From Spirosoma sp. (lineage in GTDB: Bacteria; Bacteroidota; Bacteroidia; Cytophagales; Spirosomataceae), in contig JANXVQ010000939.1 in NCBI GenBank assembly GCA_025351545.1, forward strand, positions 1-8,151: a stretch of 8,151 bases of DNA, in the 5' to 3' direction. Positions 1 through 7,249 of the stretch are shown piece after piece (the first letter of the stretch is position 1; the number at the start of each line of letters is the position of its first letter). The notes below the pieces were generated by a model. That model worked only from the letters and a program-made list of their open reading frames with translations, searched no databases and was not told where the DNA came from. Both the position numbers and the translations under genes were made by a program.

Positions 1-252
1 AACGGTCGGACGGTTGCCTACATGGCTGATTTGATTCCATCGTCGGCGCACGTACCGTTGCCGTACGTAATGAGTTACGACGTGCGACCGCTGCTAACAA
101 TGGACGAAAAAGCCCGCATCCTGAAACAGGCCGCCGACGAAAACTGGATTCTGGTTTTCGAACATGATCCAGTAACGGAAGCTGCCACGGTTGAAATGAC
201 CGAAAGGGGAATTCGCATCAGGGAAAAAGGAAGATTGACTGAGTTTTTATAA
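1..252 (+). CDS. MBL-fold metallohydrolase, C-terminal fragment
   Basis: The reading frame is open from base 1 and stops at TAA 250-252, giving the last 83 residues of a protein whose start lies left of the window. The ATG at 22 is internal: the residues before it (GRTVAYMADLIPSSAH, fragment residues 2-17) belong to the same conserved block. This block matches the C-terminal half of metallo-beta-lactamase-fold hydrolases. The Asp of YMAD (residue 10) fits the metal-bridging aspartate, and the His of FEHD (residue 55) fits the last metal-binding histidine. Family knowledge says such proteins bind two metal ions, usually zinc, and hydrolyse esters, thioesters, lactones or similar bonds, mostly in the cytoplasm. 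The HxHxDH motif would lie upstream and cannot be checked, and the substrate is unknown. The patatin-like gene follows after 87 bases with no terminator between, so the two may be co-transcribed. Confidence 0.85.
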   Translation, partial: NGRTVAYMADLIPSSAHVPLPYVMSYDVRPLLTMDEKARILKQAADENWILVFEHDPVTEAATVEMTERGIRIREKGRLTEFL

Positions 253-339
253 AAGTAGTGCAAACCGTCTACGCTACACCTGTCACACAACCAAATAGTT
301 ATCCTTACCGTTATTGAGAAAGAACGTATCAATCAGGTA

Positions 340-1119
340 ATGAAAATAGGCTTAGTGTTATCAGGTGGCGGGGCGCGGGGTATTGCGCACTTGGGCATTA
401 TTAAGGCTTTGCAGGAAATGGGCCTGGGTTTTGATCAAATTGCCGGAACCAGCGCTGGTGCTATCACGGGAGCCTTGATAGCTCAGGGCTATACCCCCGA
501 CGAGAGTTTGAAAATTATTGAATCGTCGGCATTTGTGCGACATCTACGACCTGCCTGGAATCGAATGGGTTTGTTACGGCTCGACATGGTTGTTGATCTC
601 TATAGAAAATACATTCCCCACGACTCATTTGAGGGCTTGCAAACGCCACTACACATAGTAGCCGTAGATCTTAATGCTGGCGAACAAGTTGTGTTCGAGC
701 AGGGCGAACTGATCAGGCCGGTGTTGGCATCGTGTTGTTTACCCGGAATTTTTGAACCTATGCTTATTAACAAACGACAGTTTGTTGATGGGGGCGTGTT
801 AAATAACTTACCTGTTGACGTTATTGAGAACAAAGTTGATTTTGTGATTGGCTCGCATTGCAACGTACTTGGTCCCCGCAAGCCAATCCGTTCCATGCGG
901 GGTGTTATTGAGCGGAGCCTGGTGCTGGCTGTGCAAAGTAAAACAAGAGACCGATTTGCGAAATGTAACGTGTTAATCGAGCCACCTCAATTGTCGCAAT
1001 ACACCACAACTGATATCAGCAAAGCGAGGGAATTGTTCCGGGTTGGCTATCAGTACACCCGGTCGATGCGCAGTGAGATAGAGGCAAGTTTTGAAAAACC
1101 AATCGTTGAAATTTCCTGA
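340..1119 (+). CDS. Patatin-like phospholipase (RssA-type)
   Basis: This 259-residue protein has all the catalytic landmarks of a bacterial patatin-like acyl hydrolase. The glycine-rich oxyanion-hole loop SGGGARG is at residues 8-14, the nucleophile elbow GTSAG at 36-40 has Ser38 as nucleophile, and the DGG motif at 150-152 supplies the catalytic Asp150. Family members cleave fatty acyl chains from phospholipids or related esters. The protein has no signal peptide, membrane segment or extra domain, and its length is usual for the short RssA-like group, so a cytoplasmic or membrane-peripheral enzyme is likely. The start ATG directly precedes the first beta-strand and glycine loop (MKIGLVLSGGG), which fixes the N-terminus. 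No Shine-Dalgarno sequence is visible, as is normal in Bacteroidota. I see no TAnnTTTG promoter in the 87 bases upstream. A strong hairpin lies 17 bases after the stop. The physiological substrate is unknown. Confidence 0.92.
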   Translation: MKIGLVLSGGGARGIAHLGIIKALQEMGLGFDQIAGTSAGAITGALIAQGYTPDESLKIIESSAFVRHLRPAWNRMGLLRLDMVVDLYRKYIPHDSFEGLQTPLHIVAVDLNAGEQVVFEQGELIRPVLASCCLPGIFEPMLINKRQFVDGGVLNNLPVDVIENKVDFVIGSHCNVLGPRKPIRSMRGVIERSLVLAVQSKTRDRFAKCNVLIEPPQLSQYTTTDISKARELFRVGYQYTRSMRSEIEASFEKPIVEIS

Positions 1120-1136
1120 CTCCAATACTACTCGTA

Positions 1137-1176
1137 CAACAAAAACGCCGGGCCATGTGGTCCGGCGTTTTTGTTG
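1137..1176. terminator. Rho-independent terminator, probably bidirectional
   Basis: Bases 1137-1154 pair with 1159-1176 as an uninterrupted 18-bp stem (one G-T wobble) around the loop ATGT. The core is GC-rich (CGCCGG with CCGGCG), flanked by an A-rich left arm and a T-rich right arm (TTTTTGTTG). A tract of A before and T after the GC core lets the hairpin act in both directions. It begins 17 bases after the patatin stop codon and separates that gene from the AT-rich region ahead of susC. Confidence 0.9.
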
Positions 1177-1630
1177 TTCAGAAAAGCATAGGACTCTGCT
1201 GAGCTTACGAGGCTTACGTAAATAATTAGAAATTGCTCCTTCCTGACGGTCAGAATTAACGGAGAAAAGAGACTTACTGAACGACATGAATTTGTGAAAT
1301 TGAGAAGTTAAATTCTGATTAAAGTTCCATTAATTCTTTAGTTATAAATATAAGTGACAATTATATTGAGTATTTATACTCAAAAAATACAGTTTGCTTT
1401 CCCAAAAAAAGTATTTTAAATAATTGTGTTTTAGTAATATAAAATACAATATATATACATTATTAATAAAAGAAAATACAGTAGAGTGTTAGCCAAAATA
1501 AGCCATTATGATTTCACATAAATTAGAATGCTGGTATATAAGGTTGTATTAATGTCATTTGTCAGAATTATATTTCATATATCTATACGATAGTAACTTA
1601 TGTAGTTATATAATTTTTTTTATATCAATC
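1177..1630. other. AT-rich gene-free region upstream of susC
   Basis: No credible gene is present. The only longer open frame here (minus strand, 973-1287) mostly lies antisense to the patatin gene and has no protein-like features. Bases 1177-1290 have mixed composition and contain small symmetric or repeated elements: CTGACGGTCAG (1243-1253), the repeat GCTTACG at 1203-1209 (imperfect at its left end) and 1212-1218, and TTACGTAA (1215-1222 approximately). From about 1290 the DNA becomes extremely A+T rich with short homopolymer runs. It contains an 18-base palindrome (listed separately) and a weak AT-only inverted repeat (GTATTTTA at 1411-1418, TAAAATAC at 1440-1447). Its likely role is upstream regulatory DNA for the susC promoter; that is inference. 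Confidence 0.6.
1366..1383. repeat. 18-base palindrome, possible operator
   Basis: TTGAGTAT (1366-1373) and ATACTCAA (1376-1383) are perfect inverted half-sites separated by TT. The symmetry ends at both sides. It lacks a following T-tract on the plus strand, so a terminator is unlikely. An 8-2-8 dyad is compatible with the binding site of a dimeric transcription regulator, but it is about 250 bases upstream of the predicted susC promoter and in AT-rich DNA where short palindromes arise by chance more easily. Confidence 0.35.
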
Positions 1631-1661
1631 CTTGTATATACATACATTTTACATAATTTTG
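1631..1661 (+). promoter_or_regulatory. Bacteroidota-type promoter of the susCD operon
   Basis: A -33-like CTTG (1631-1634) is followed by exactly 19 bases and then TAATTTTG (1654-1661), which fits the Bacteroidota sigma-70 -7 consensus TAnnTTTG. The predicted transcription start is a few bases after 1661, giving a leader of about 40-45 bases before the ATG at 1710. This is the only TAnnTTTG match I found in the 530-base region before susC, and the position and spacing are as expected. Confidence 0.7.
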
Positions 1662-1709
1662 AAGAATTACTTTCTGAGTAATCTAACTTAATTTGTACTT
1701 CTTGGTAAT

Positions 1710-4700
1710 ATGAGGAAAAATTTACTGTTGAGCTTACTGCTGGTGTGCTCAACCTGGGCTTTTAGCTGGGCTCAGGAACGAAAAATTACGGGTAAAGTAA
1801 CTTCAGCCGAAGATGCCAATTCGCTTCCCGGCGTGTCGGTAGTTGTAAAGGGTACTACCATAGGAGCCGTTACGGATGCTAGCGGTAGTTACGCAATAGC
1901 CGTCCCGGCAAAAGGTGCTTTAGTATTCTCCTTTATTGGTATGGCTACGAAAGAAGTTGCCATAGGCGCTAATTCCATTGTGGACGTTAAATTAGCGACC
2001 GATACGAAGCAACTTGCTGAGATTGTTGTAACGGGCGTTGGGGTGGCTACCGATAAACGGAAGATTGCCATTTCTGTCGAATCGGTTTCCGGAAAAGATT
2101 TGCCGCAAACGCCTTCGGCTTCTGTTGATCAGGCACTTATCGGTAAAATTCCGGGTGCGCAAATTACCAGCCGCAGTGGTACACCAGGTGCAGACGTGAA
2201 TATTCTGCTGCGTGGTATTAACACCATCAACCGGGGTACGCAACCGATGATTCTGATTGATGGGATTCAGATGGGAGCTACCAGTTTGCAAACCATTGAC
2301 CTGAACTCAATTGAGCGCGTTGAAGTCGTACAGGGTGCGGCTGCAGCCACCATTTACGGGGCTCAGGGCGCCAATGGGGTTATTCAGTTGTTTACAAAAA
2401 AAGGTAAAAACGGTCAGCTGAATATTGACTTTTCATCCGGTGTTGCTGTAAATACCTATTTGAATAATGGCGGGGTGAGCAAAGCTCAGTACCATGCATT
2501 CGCTACCGATGCCAGCAACAATATCATTGGATCGTCAGGAAAGCCCATTACCTACGATGCTGCGAATGGCATTTATACCGAGAATGTACAGTACAACTCG
2601 ACAGACCCGACCGCTACAAACAGTAAGCCTTACAACGCCAATCTGCAATACCACGATCACTTTAACTATTTCTTCAAACCGGCCAACACGATAAATAATA
2701 GTGTTGCCATCACCGGTGGAAGTGCAAAAGCCGACTTTGGCCTGTCTGCTTCCAATAGTCACCAGGAGAGCAATATCCGGGATAATGGGTACTTTGACCG
2801 CAGTAATTTATCGGCCAATATTGGCGCACAGTTGGCCAAAGGACTTACCCTACGCTCAATTACGCAGTTAGCGTATACCAGAAATACGTTGAAATCAACC
2901 GACCGGACTATTCTGTATAATTTATTGAATGCGTATCCATTGGCTGATTTTGATCTGACAACCACGGATGGTTCTATTCCGCTTAATATGAACCAGACGA
3001 TTGGGATCAACGGATCGAACCCGTCGTATCGGCTGGCTTATACACGGAACAATGATAATAAGGTCGACATTATCCAGAACCTGAACCTTAACTATAAGTT
3101 TCCGAAATACGTTGACCTGGATTTGAAATACGGACTTAATTTCCAGACACAAAACCGTGATCTGGAATATGCGAATCAGGCCAATAATGCAAATAATAAA
3201 TATTGGTTAAACCTGGGAACAACCAATTACATTTCAAATTACAACACAACGAATACGGGTGATCTGACGAAGTATGTGAACAGTAAAGTGTTCCAGAACT
3301 TCCTGGCTACGGCTACGGCTACCTTCGACTTCAAAGAAGATTTCCACCTGAATATTCCGATCAAATCGACTACTATGGCCTTGTTTGACTGGCGCAATAG
3401 TAAGGTGAAAGAATATACCAGCGCGGCCATTGGTTTGCCCGCTGCCTATTCGCCTTATAATGCGGCAAACACAACCTCATGGCGGGTATATCGGGATTAC
3501 CTGGAGCCATTCATTACCTATGGTTTCCTGGTGAACCAACGGTTTGAAATCGGCGAGTTTGCCGGTTTCTCGGGAGGCTTCCGGAGCGATTATTCGTCCG
3601 CCTTTGGTCAGGGCTCCAAGCCATTTACATTCCCTCGTGGCGATGCTTACCTGCGTTTGTCTGCCTTGAAGTTCTGGGAAAATAGTGCGGTGAACAATTT
3701 CCTGCCTGAATTAAAACTACGGGCAGCTTATGGTCAGGCAGGTATCCAGCCTCAGCCGTTTGACCGGTACGTAACCATTACGCCAACGACGGTAGGCAAC
3801 ACAACGGCGTTCTACTACGCCAATCAGCAGAGTAACCCGGCTTTAGGGGTAGAAGTATCGGAGGAATTAGAAATTGGAACCGACATGGTATTCAGCCTAT
3901 TTAAAGGCAGCAGTTGGTTAAATGCCATTGCACTGTCGGCAACGTACTGGGATCGGAAAACAAAAGACGCTATCTACCAGGTCGATGTGGCGCCTTCTGT
4001 CGGACTGGGGAAACTAACTGATAACGCGTTTACCTTAGGTTCCAACGGACTTCAGATGTCGTTGAATTCGACGGTTTACCACAGTTCCAATCTGAAATGG
4101 AATATGACGGTCAATTTTGGTAAGCAATCTTCTCAAATCATTGCTGTACGGGGAGATGCACCAATTATTGTTACCTCCAACGCCGGAAGCACCAACTACG
4201 TGTTGAAAGCTGGTGAAAAAATCGGGCAGTTGTATGGCTACAAAACCATCCATAGCGTTGATGCCCGGGACGCGAACGGTAATCCCTTTATTATACCGAC
4301 CGACCAGGAACAGTATACCCTGGCCAGTAACGGATATGTGGTTAATAAAGCCACGAAGCAGCCTTACTTCACGGCGGATAAATTCAGTTTCGGTGATCCC
4401 AACCCGAAATTCAACATGTCGTTTATTAATGATATAACGTTCAAAAACTTCCTCACGTTTGGCGTTCAGTTTGACTGGGTAAATGGTAATCACCTGTATA
4501 ACCAGACGAAAGAATGGATGTACCGCGATGGTATCCACAGCGACTACGCTAATCCATTTGCCATTGATGGACAAACGGGTGCCTGGACGGCTTTTTACCG
4601 AGGTGTTTATGCACAGCGTACGGCCAACGGAACCAAAGATTACTTCTATGAAGATGCTTCCTTCCTGCGCCTGAGAAATATTTCGATTGGTGTCGATTTT

Positions 4701-4901
4701 GCTAAAATGTTCAAGATTCCGGCTGTCAAAAGACTCCAGCTGGTTCTTTCGGGACGTAATCTCTGGACGCTCACCAAGTATAGCGGTTTCGATCCGGAAA
4801 TCAGCTCAGGAACGTCCAACTCGGCCTGGGATCGGGGAACTGATCACAGCACGATGCCTAACTTCAAGTCGTACCAGGCTTCTTTAAACTTTGGCTTTTA
4901 A
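1710..4901 (+). CDS. SusC/RagA-family TonB-dependent outer-membrane transporter
   Basis: A complete 1063-residue member of the SusC/RagA family, of usual length. It should form a 22-strand outer-membrane barrel with a plug that imports a ligand using TonB energy, working with the SusD lipoprotein encoded next. Residues 1-22 form a Sec signal peptide with likely cleavage near the Ala-Gln before ERK. Residues about 25-95 are the carboxypeptidase-regulatory-like (beta-sandwich) extension found in SusC proteins, with PGVSVVVKGT. EIVVTG at 104-109 is the TonB-box-like segment. The plug runs to about 232 and ends in the family signature YGAQGANGVIQLFTKKG (216-232). The rest is barrel, including the C-terminal hallmarks SFLRLRNISIG (from 984) and SGRNLWTLTKYSGFDPE (from 1014) and a terminal aromatic Phe. 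The ATG at 1710 gives the signal peptide directly. It shares a promoter (1631-1661) with the susD gene 27 bases downstream. Substrate unknown. The N-terminal quarter closely resembles the second SusC from 7250. Confidence 0.96.
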   Translation: MRKNLLLSLLLVCSTWAFSWAQERKITGKVTSAEDANSLPGVSVVVKGTTIGAVTDASGSYAIAVPAKGALVFSFIGMATKEVAIGANSIVDVKLATDTKQLAEIVVTGVGVATDKRKIAISVESVSGKDLPQTPSASVDQALIGKIPGAQITSRSGTPGADVNILLRGINTINRGTQPMILIDGIQMGATSLQTIDLNSIERVEVVQGAAAATIYGAQGANGVIQLFTKKGKNGQLNIDFSSGVAVNTYLNNGGVSKAQYHAFATDASNNIIGSSGKPITYDAANGIYTENVQYNSTDPTATNSKPYNANLQYHDHFNYFFKPANTINNSVAITGGSAKADFGLSASNSHQESNIRDNGYFDRSNLSANIGAQLAKGLTLRSITQLAYTRNTLKSTDRTILYNLLNAYPLADFDLTTTDGSIPLNMNQTIGINGSNPSYRLAYTRNNDNKVDIIQNLNLNYKFPKYVDLDLKYGLNFQTQNRDLEYANQANNANNKYWLNLGTTNYISNYNTTNTGDLTKYVNSKVFQNFLATATATFDFKEDFHLNIPIKSTTMALFDWRNSKVKEYTSAAIGLPAAYSPYNAANTTSWRVYRDYLEPFITYGFLVNQRFEIGEFAGFSGGFRSDYSSAFGQGSKPFTFPRGDAYLRLSALKFWENSAVNNFLPELKLRAAYGQAGIQPQPFDRYVTITPTTVGNTTAFYYANQQSNPALGVEVSEELEIGTDMVFSLFKGSSWLNAIALSATYWDRKTKDAIYQVDVAPSVGLGKLTDNAFTLGSNGLQMSLNSTVYHSSNLKWNMTVNFGKQSSQIIAVRGDAPIIVTSNAGSTNYVLKAGEKIGQLYGYKTIHSVDARDANGNPFIIPTDQEQYTLASNGYVVNKATKQPYFTADKFSFGDPNPKFNMSFINDITFKNFLTFGVQFDWVNGNHLYNQTKEWMYRDGIHSDYANPFAIDGQTGAWTAFYRGVYAQRTANGTKDYFYEDASFLRLRNISIGVDFAKMFKIPAVKRLQLVLSGRNLWTLTKYSGFDPEISSGTSNSAWDRGTDHSTMPNFKSYQASLNFGF

Positions 4902-4928
4902 AGAAACCCACCTCAAAAAACTGATCGT

Positions 4929-6575
4929 ATGAATAAGTTAAAAATACTTGCCTTAACGCTGGCTTTCTCCGGGTTTATGGCAGCTTGTAAAGAACAACTG
5001 GATGTTAAAAATCCCAACCAGCCGTCTTCGGCAGCGCTGAAAACCGAGACCGGACTGATCTCCTACGGAGAGGGATTTTATATAACCGGCTTCAAAGATG
5101 TGAAATACTACGATGCCACGCCAGGCTACTTCTGGTCGGGAGCCATTGGCAATCACGAACTAATGGGCGATGTGATCGGGACGGATATTGCCAATGTTTT
5201 CATTAACCAGATTGGTGCGCCAAATCAGATTACGCTCGACGATGGCACGGTGCTGCTCAATCCGAACTCACCAAATAAGCAGATTGATTTCCTCCGGATT
5301 ACGGCTAATGTAAACTCGACGGGTTTTCAGAACTCGACTTATTACGAGTGGGCCTATATGTACAACATGAATAATGCGGCTAATACGATCTTGACGAACA
5401 TTGATGGGGTAACGTTTACAGGAGCAGCGGATACGAAAAAAGGCGTTCTGAAAGCATGGGCATACTGGTGGAAAGGCTATGCGTATTCCCGAATTGGCTC
5501 TATGTATTACGCTGGTATTCTTAACGATAAGGCAAACGGTGAAGCCCTGAATGGTACAAATGGTAATTATGTGACTAAAGAGGTCATGATTACAGAAGCG
5601 AATAAGAACTTCGATGCTGCGTCTACCATTCTGGCCGGTTTAACCGTCAATTCTGATTATACTGCATCGATGGAAGGACTCATTCCAAGCTTTAACCGGG
5701 TTGGTAAAGGTGGCGTATTGACACCCGCTATGTGGCAGCGGAATATCAACACGATGAAAGCCCGGAATCTCCTGGTTAACACGCGTGTAAGTGTTATGAC
5801 GGCTGCTCAGTGGGCCGACATCCTAACGTTGACAACGAACGGGGTTCAGGCAGCGGACCTTGTCTTTACGGGACGGTCCAATACAAACGCTGATTTCTTA
5901 TCACCAACGGTCGGAACAGTATCTGGAAAAGCAACCGGTGCCAACAACACGTACAAAATTACGGAGCGCCTGATTCAGGATTTCAAGACGGGCGATCTGC
6001 GTTTTACGAATAATTTCAGGAAGAGAACCGCTCCCTATATTGGTGAAACGTCACGTGGTAATTCCTTCTTCACCCGTTATGACCTGATTAATCGGGGGGC
6101 GGCCGGTTCTGAAGGAACTGCATCGGTTATTACGTACTCAAACACGAATGCAGGTGGTTATGAATTGTATCTGGCCAGCTCATACGAAGAGAACCAATTG
6201 ATGAAAGCGGAAGCGTTGGTTAACACGGGTAAGATTGAGGATGGCCTTCTGCTGATCGACGAAGTTCGTAGGGCACAGGGAGCTGGTTTAGCGGCTGTTG
6301 CCGGAACAAGTCTGAGCCTGGATGCGGCTAAAGAAGAGCTACGTCGGGAAAGGCGCGTTGGCTTGTTGTTCCGGGCGTTGTCCTTCTACGATGCTCGTCG
6401 ATGGGGTTTATTGGAAACCGGCCGGAAGGGAGCCGTTGCCCTTAGCCGCACGGGTGTTGTTAGTACAAACGCAACCATTGCCTATGGCTATTTAGATTAC
6501 TGGGATGTTCCCGATAACGAAATCGTGTATAACCCGCCAGCCAGTGGAAGCGCACCCACAAAAAACCCGAAGTAA
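4929..6575 (+). CDS. SusD/RagB-family nutrient-binding lipoprotein
   Basis: A complete 548-residue SusD-like protein, within the usual 450-600 range. It has a lipoprotein signal peptide ending in the lipobox MAAC, with Cys20 as the lipidated residue, followed by the charged KEQ and then LDVKNPN, a typical SusD opening. It is expected to be surface-exposed and to cap the SusC barrel as a ligand-binding lid. A helical segment rich in aromatics (AWAYWWKGYAYSRIG, from residue 176) fits the TPR-like region that contacts SusC. The C-terminal SusD signature is clear: EELRRERRVGLLFRALSFYD (469-488) followed by ARRWG. The gene starts 27 bases after the susC stop with no hairpin between, so the two form one operon. 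A terminator follows 25 bases after its stop. No hydrolase or regulator gene adjoins it, so the ligand cannot be inferred. There is no Shine-Dalgarno sequence; the start is set by the signal peptide. Confidence 0.96.
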   Translation: MNKLKILALTLAFSGFMAACKEQLDVKNPNQPSSAALKTETGLISYGEGFYITGFKDVKYYDATPGYFWSGAIGNHELMGDVIGTDIANVFINQIGAPNQITLDDGTVLLNPNSPNKQIDFLRITANVNSTGFQNSTYYEWAYMYNMNNAANTILTNIDGVTFTGAADTKKGVLKAWAYWWKGYAYSRIGSMYYAGILNDKANGEALNGTNGNYVTKEVMITEANKNFDAASTILAGLTVNSDYTASMEGLIPSFNRVGKGGVLTPAMWQRNINTMKARNLLVNTRVSVMTAAQWADILTLTTNGVQAADLVFTGRSNTNADFLSPTVGTVSGKATGANNTYKITERLIQDFKTGDLRFTNNFRKRTAPYIGETSRGNSFFTRYDLINRGAAGSEGTASVITYSNTNAGGYELYLASSYEENQLMKAEALVNTGKIEDGLLLIDEVRRAQGAGLAAVAGTSLSLDAAKEELRRERRVGLLFRALSFYDARRWGLLETGRKGAVALSRTGVVSTNATIAYGYLDYWDVPDNEIVYNPPASGSAPTKNPK

Positions 6576-6600
6576 TCAATAGATCATAAGGCCCATTTCT

Positions 6601-6633
6601 GAGGCTCTCTGCTACGGTGGAGAGCCTCTTTTT
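6601..6633 (+). terminator. Rho-independent terminator of the susCD operon
   Basis: GAGGCTCTC (6601-6609) pairs perfectly with GAGAGCCTC (6620-6628) around a 10-base loop, directly followed by TTTTT (6629-6633). It lies 25 bases after the susD stop. There is no T-tract on the opposite strand, so it should act only on plus-strand transcripts. Confidence 0.9.
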
Positions 6634-6654
6634 AGTGTGGCCGTTTCGTGTGAT

Positions 6655-6858
6655 TCAGGGTCTATTAGTACTGATTCGCCTGTCAAACCCCCAAATCACG
6701 TTAATGTTAGAGATTAAATTTGCCTTAAATTTTCGAGTTACAAGCGTTCGATTAATTTGCTTCGGATACGCTTCCCGATATGCCTTATAACCCAGTAAAA
6801 GCATCGCCAAACTACCTGCGAAGCGGCCAATATTCAGCGCTGGAAACTTAGAAATGTT
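6655..6858 (-). pseudogene. Coding-like open frame, possible gene remnant
   Basis: On the minus strand a frame is open for 67 codons from 6858 down to the TGA at 6657-6655. The first in-frame ATG is at 6804-6802 and would give 49 residues beginning MLLLGYKAYREAYPKQ. The stretch is richer in G+C than the DNA to its right, and its codons look like those of the nearby genes. Directly upstream in frame are two stops (6861-6859 and 6876-6874), so any longer ancestral gene is cut off there. I do not recognise the protein. It could be the surviving tail of a decayed gene, a small real gene, or chance. No promoter or ribosome-binding signal was seen for it. Confidence 0.2.
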
Positions 6859-7003
6859 TTATATGTGAAATGCTTACTTACTTAAATGATTAGTATAGAC
6901 AATAAGAAAATAGATTAACATTAAATTAATGTATTGATTTTTAGTGGCTTGTTAAGAACTATTTACTGGCCTTCGCCCACCAATGACTTGCATTATTCTA
7001 TTA

Positions 7004-7033
7004 TATGGGTTTCCAACAAAGTGGAAACCCATA
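7004..7033. repeat. Perfect 12-bp hairpin
   Basis: TATGGGTTTCCA (7004-7015) and TGGAAACCCATA (7022-7033) are perfect inverted repeats around the loop ACAAAG. Neither strand has a T-tract after the stem, so this is not a standard rho-independent terminator. It could be an operator, an RNA structure in a read-through transcript, or one copy of a dispersed palindromic repeat. The sequence shows the structure; the role is unknown. Confidence 0.6.
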
Positions 7034-7082
7034 CTTGTGTATTATATAGTGAAATAGTACTAAGTAGTTTTATTAAGTAACA

Positions 7083-7109
7083 TGAGGAGGATTAAAAGTA
7101 TTCTCCTCA
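7083..7109. repeat. 10-bp hairpin upstream of the second susC promoters
   Basis: Bases 7083-7092 (TGAGGAGGAT) pair with 7100-7109 (ATTCTCCTCA) as a 10-bp stem with one G-T wobble and a 7-base loop. It lies about 40 bases before the first predicted -33 element of the second susC gene. No T-tract follows. The purine-rich left arm resembles a ribosome-binding sequence but no gene follows it in a suitable position. An operator site or a weak terminator are both possible. Confidence 0.4.
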
Positions 7110-7149
7110 AAACAATATTTTGGTTATATTTAGCTAGGGCAAATTATCA

Positions 7150-7180
7150 TTTGGCAAATTAAAATTGTACAATAAGTTTG
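7150..7180 (+). promoter_or_regulatory. Bacteroidota-type promoter P1 of the second susC
   Basis: TTTG (7150-7153), 19 bases, then TAAGTTTG (7173-7180): a full match to the Bacteroidota consensus in both elements and in spacing. Transcription would start a few bases after 7180 and give a leader of about 60-65 bases before the ATG at 7250. Confidence 0.7.
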
Positions 7181-7207
7181 TAATGCTTTTTTTGTTCTAT
7201 AGATTTG
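7177..7207 (+). promoter_or_regulatory. Bacteroidota-type promoter P2, interlocked with P1
   Basis: TTTG (7177-7180), 19 bases, then TAGATTTG (7200-7207) is a second full consensus match. Its -33 TTTG is the same four bases that end the -7 element of P1, so the two promoters are offset by 27 bases. The P2 leader would be about 36-40 bases, close to the leader predicted for the first susC gene, which makes P2 the better positional match. Confidence 0.6.
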
Positions 7208-7249
7208 TTTTAGAAATGCACATTTTTTTAACCTATCAATAAACTACTT

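Larger units (their letters stand above)
6634..7149. other. Gene-poor spacer between the two susC loci
   Basis: No convincing plus-strand gene is present. The left part (about 6650-6850) is less AT-rich and contains a coding-like minus-strand frame (listed separately). From about 6850 the DNA is strongly AT-rich and holds two hairpins (7004-7033 and 7083-7109). An isolated TAAATTTG at 6715-6722 matches the -7 promoter consensus but has no TTTG/TTG at the right distance, so I do not call it. The region's right end runs into the promoters of the second susC gene. Confidence 0.6.

Noticed and set aside
973..1287. 104-codon minus-strand open frame across the patatin end and its terminator
   Set aside because: It runs through the strong hairpin at 1137-1176 and antisense to patatin; the translation has no recognisable domain.
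1411..1447. Inverted repeat GTATTTTA / TAAAATAC with a 21-base loop
   Set aside because: The arms are nearly all A and T in very AT-rich DNA, and the loop is long; expected by chance.
4035..4574. 179-codon minus-strand open frame inside susC
   Set aside because: It lies wholly antisense to the barrel-coding part of a convincing SusC gene, shows no family motif or signal, and is explained by the codon bias of the sense strand.
6715..6722. TAAATTTG, a match to the -7 promoter element
   Set aside because: No TTTG or TTG is found about 19 bases upstream and no gene follows at a suitable distance.
7082..7162. 26-codon plus-strand frame (MRRIKSILLKTIFWLYLARA...) before the second susC
   Set aside because: The hydrophobic, basic-start peptide resembles a signal or leader peptide, but it overlaps a hairpin and the predicted P1 -33 element, lies upstream of both predicted start sites, and has no ribosome-binding signal. 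Chance is more likely.
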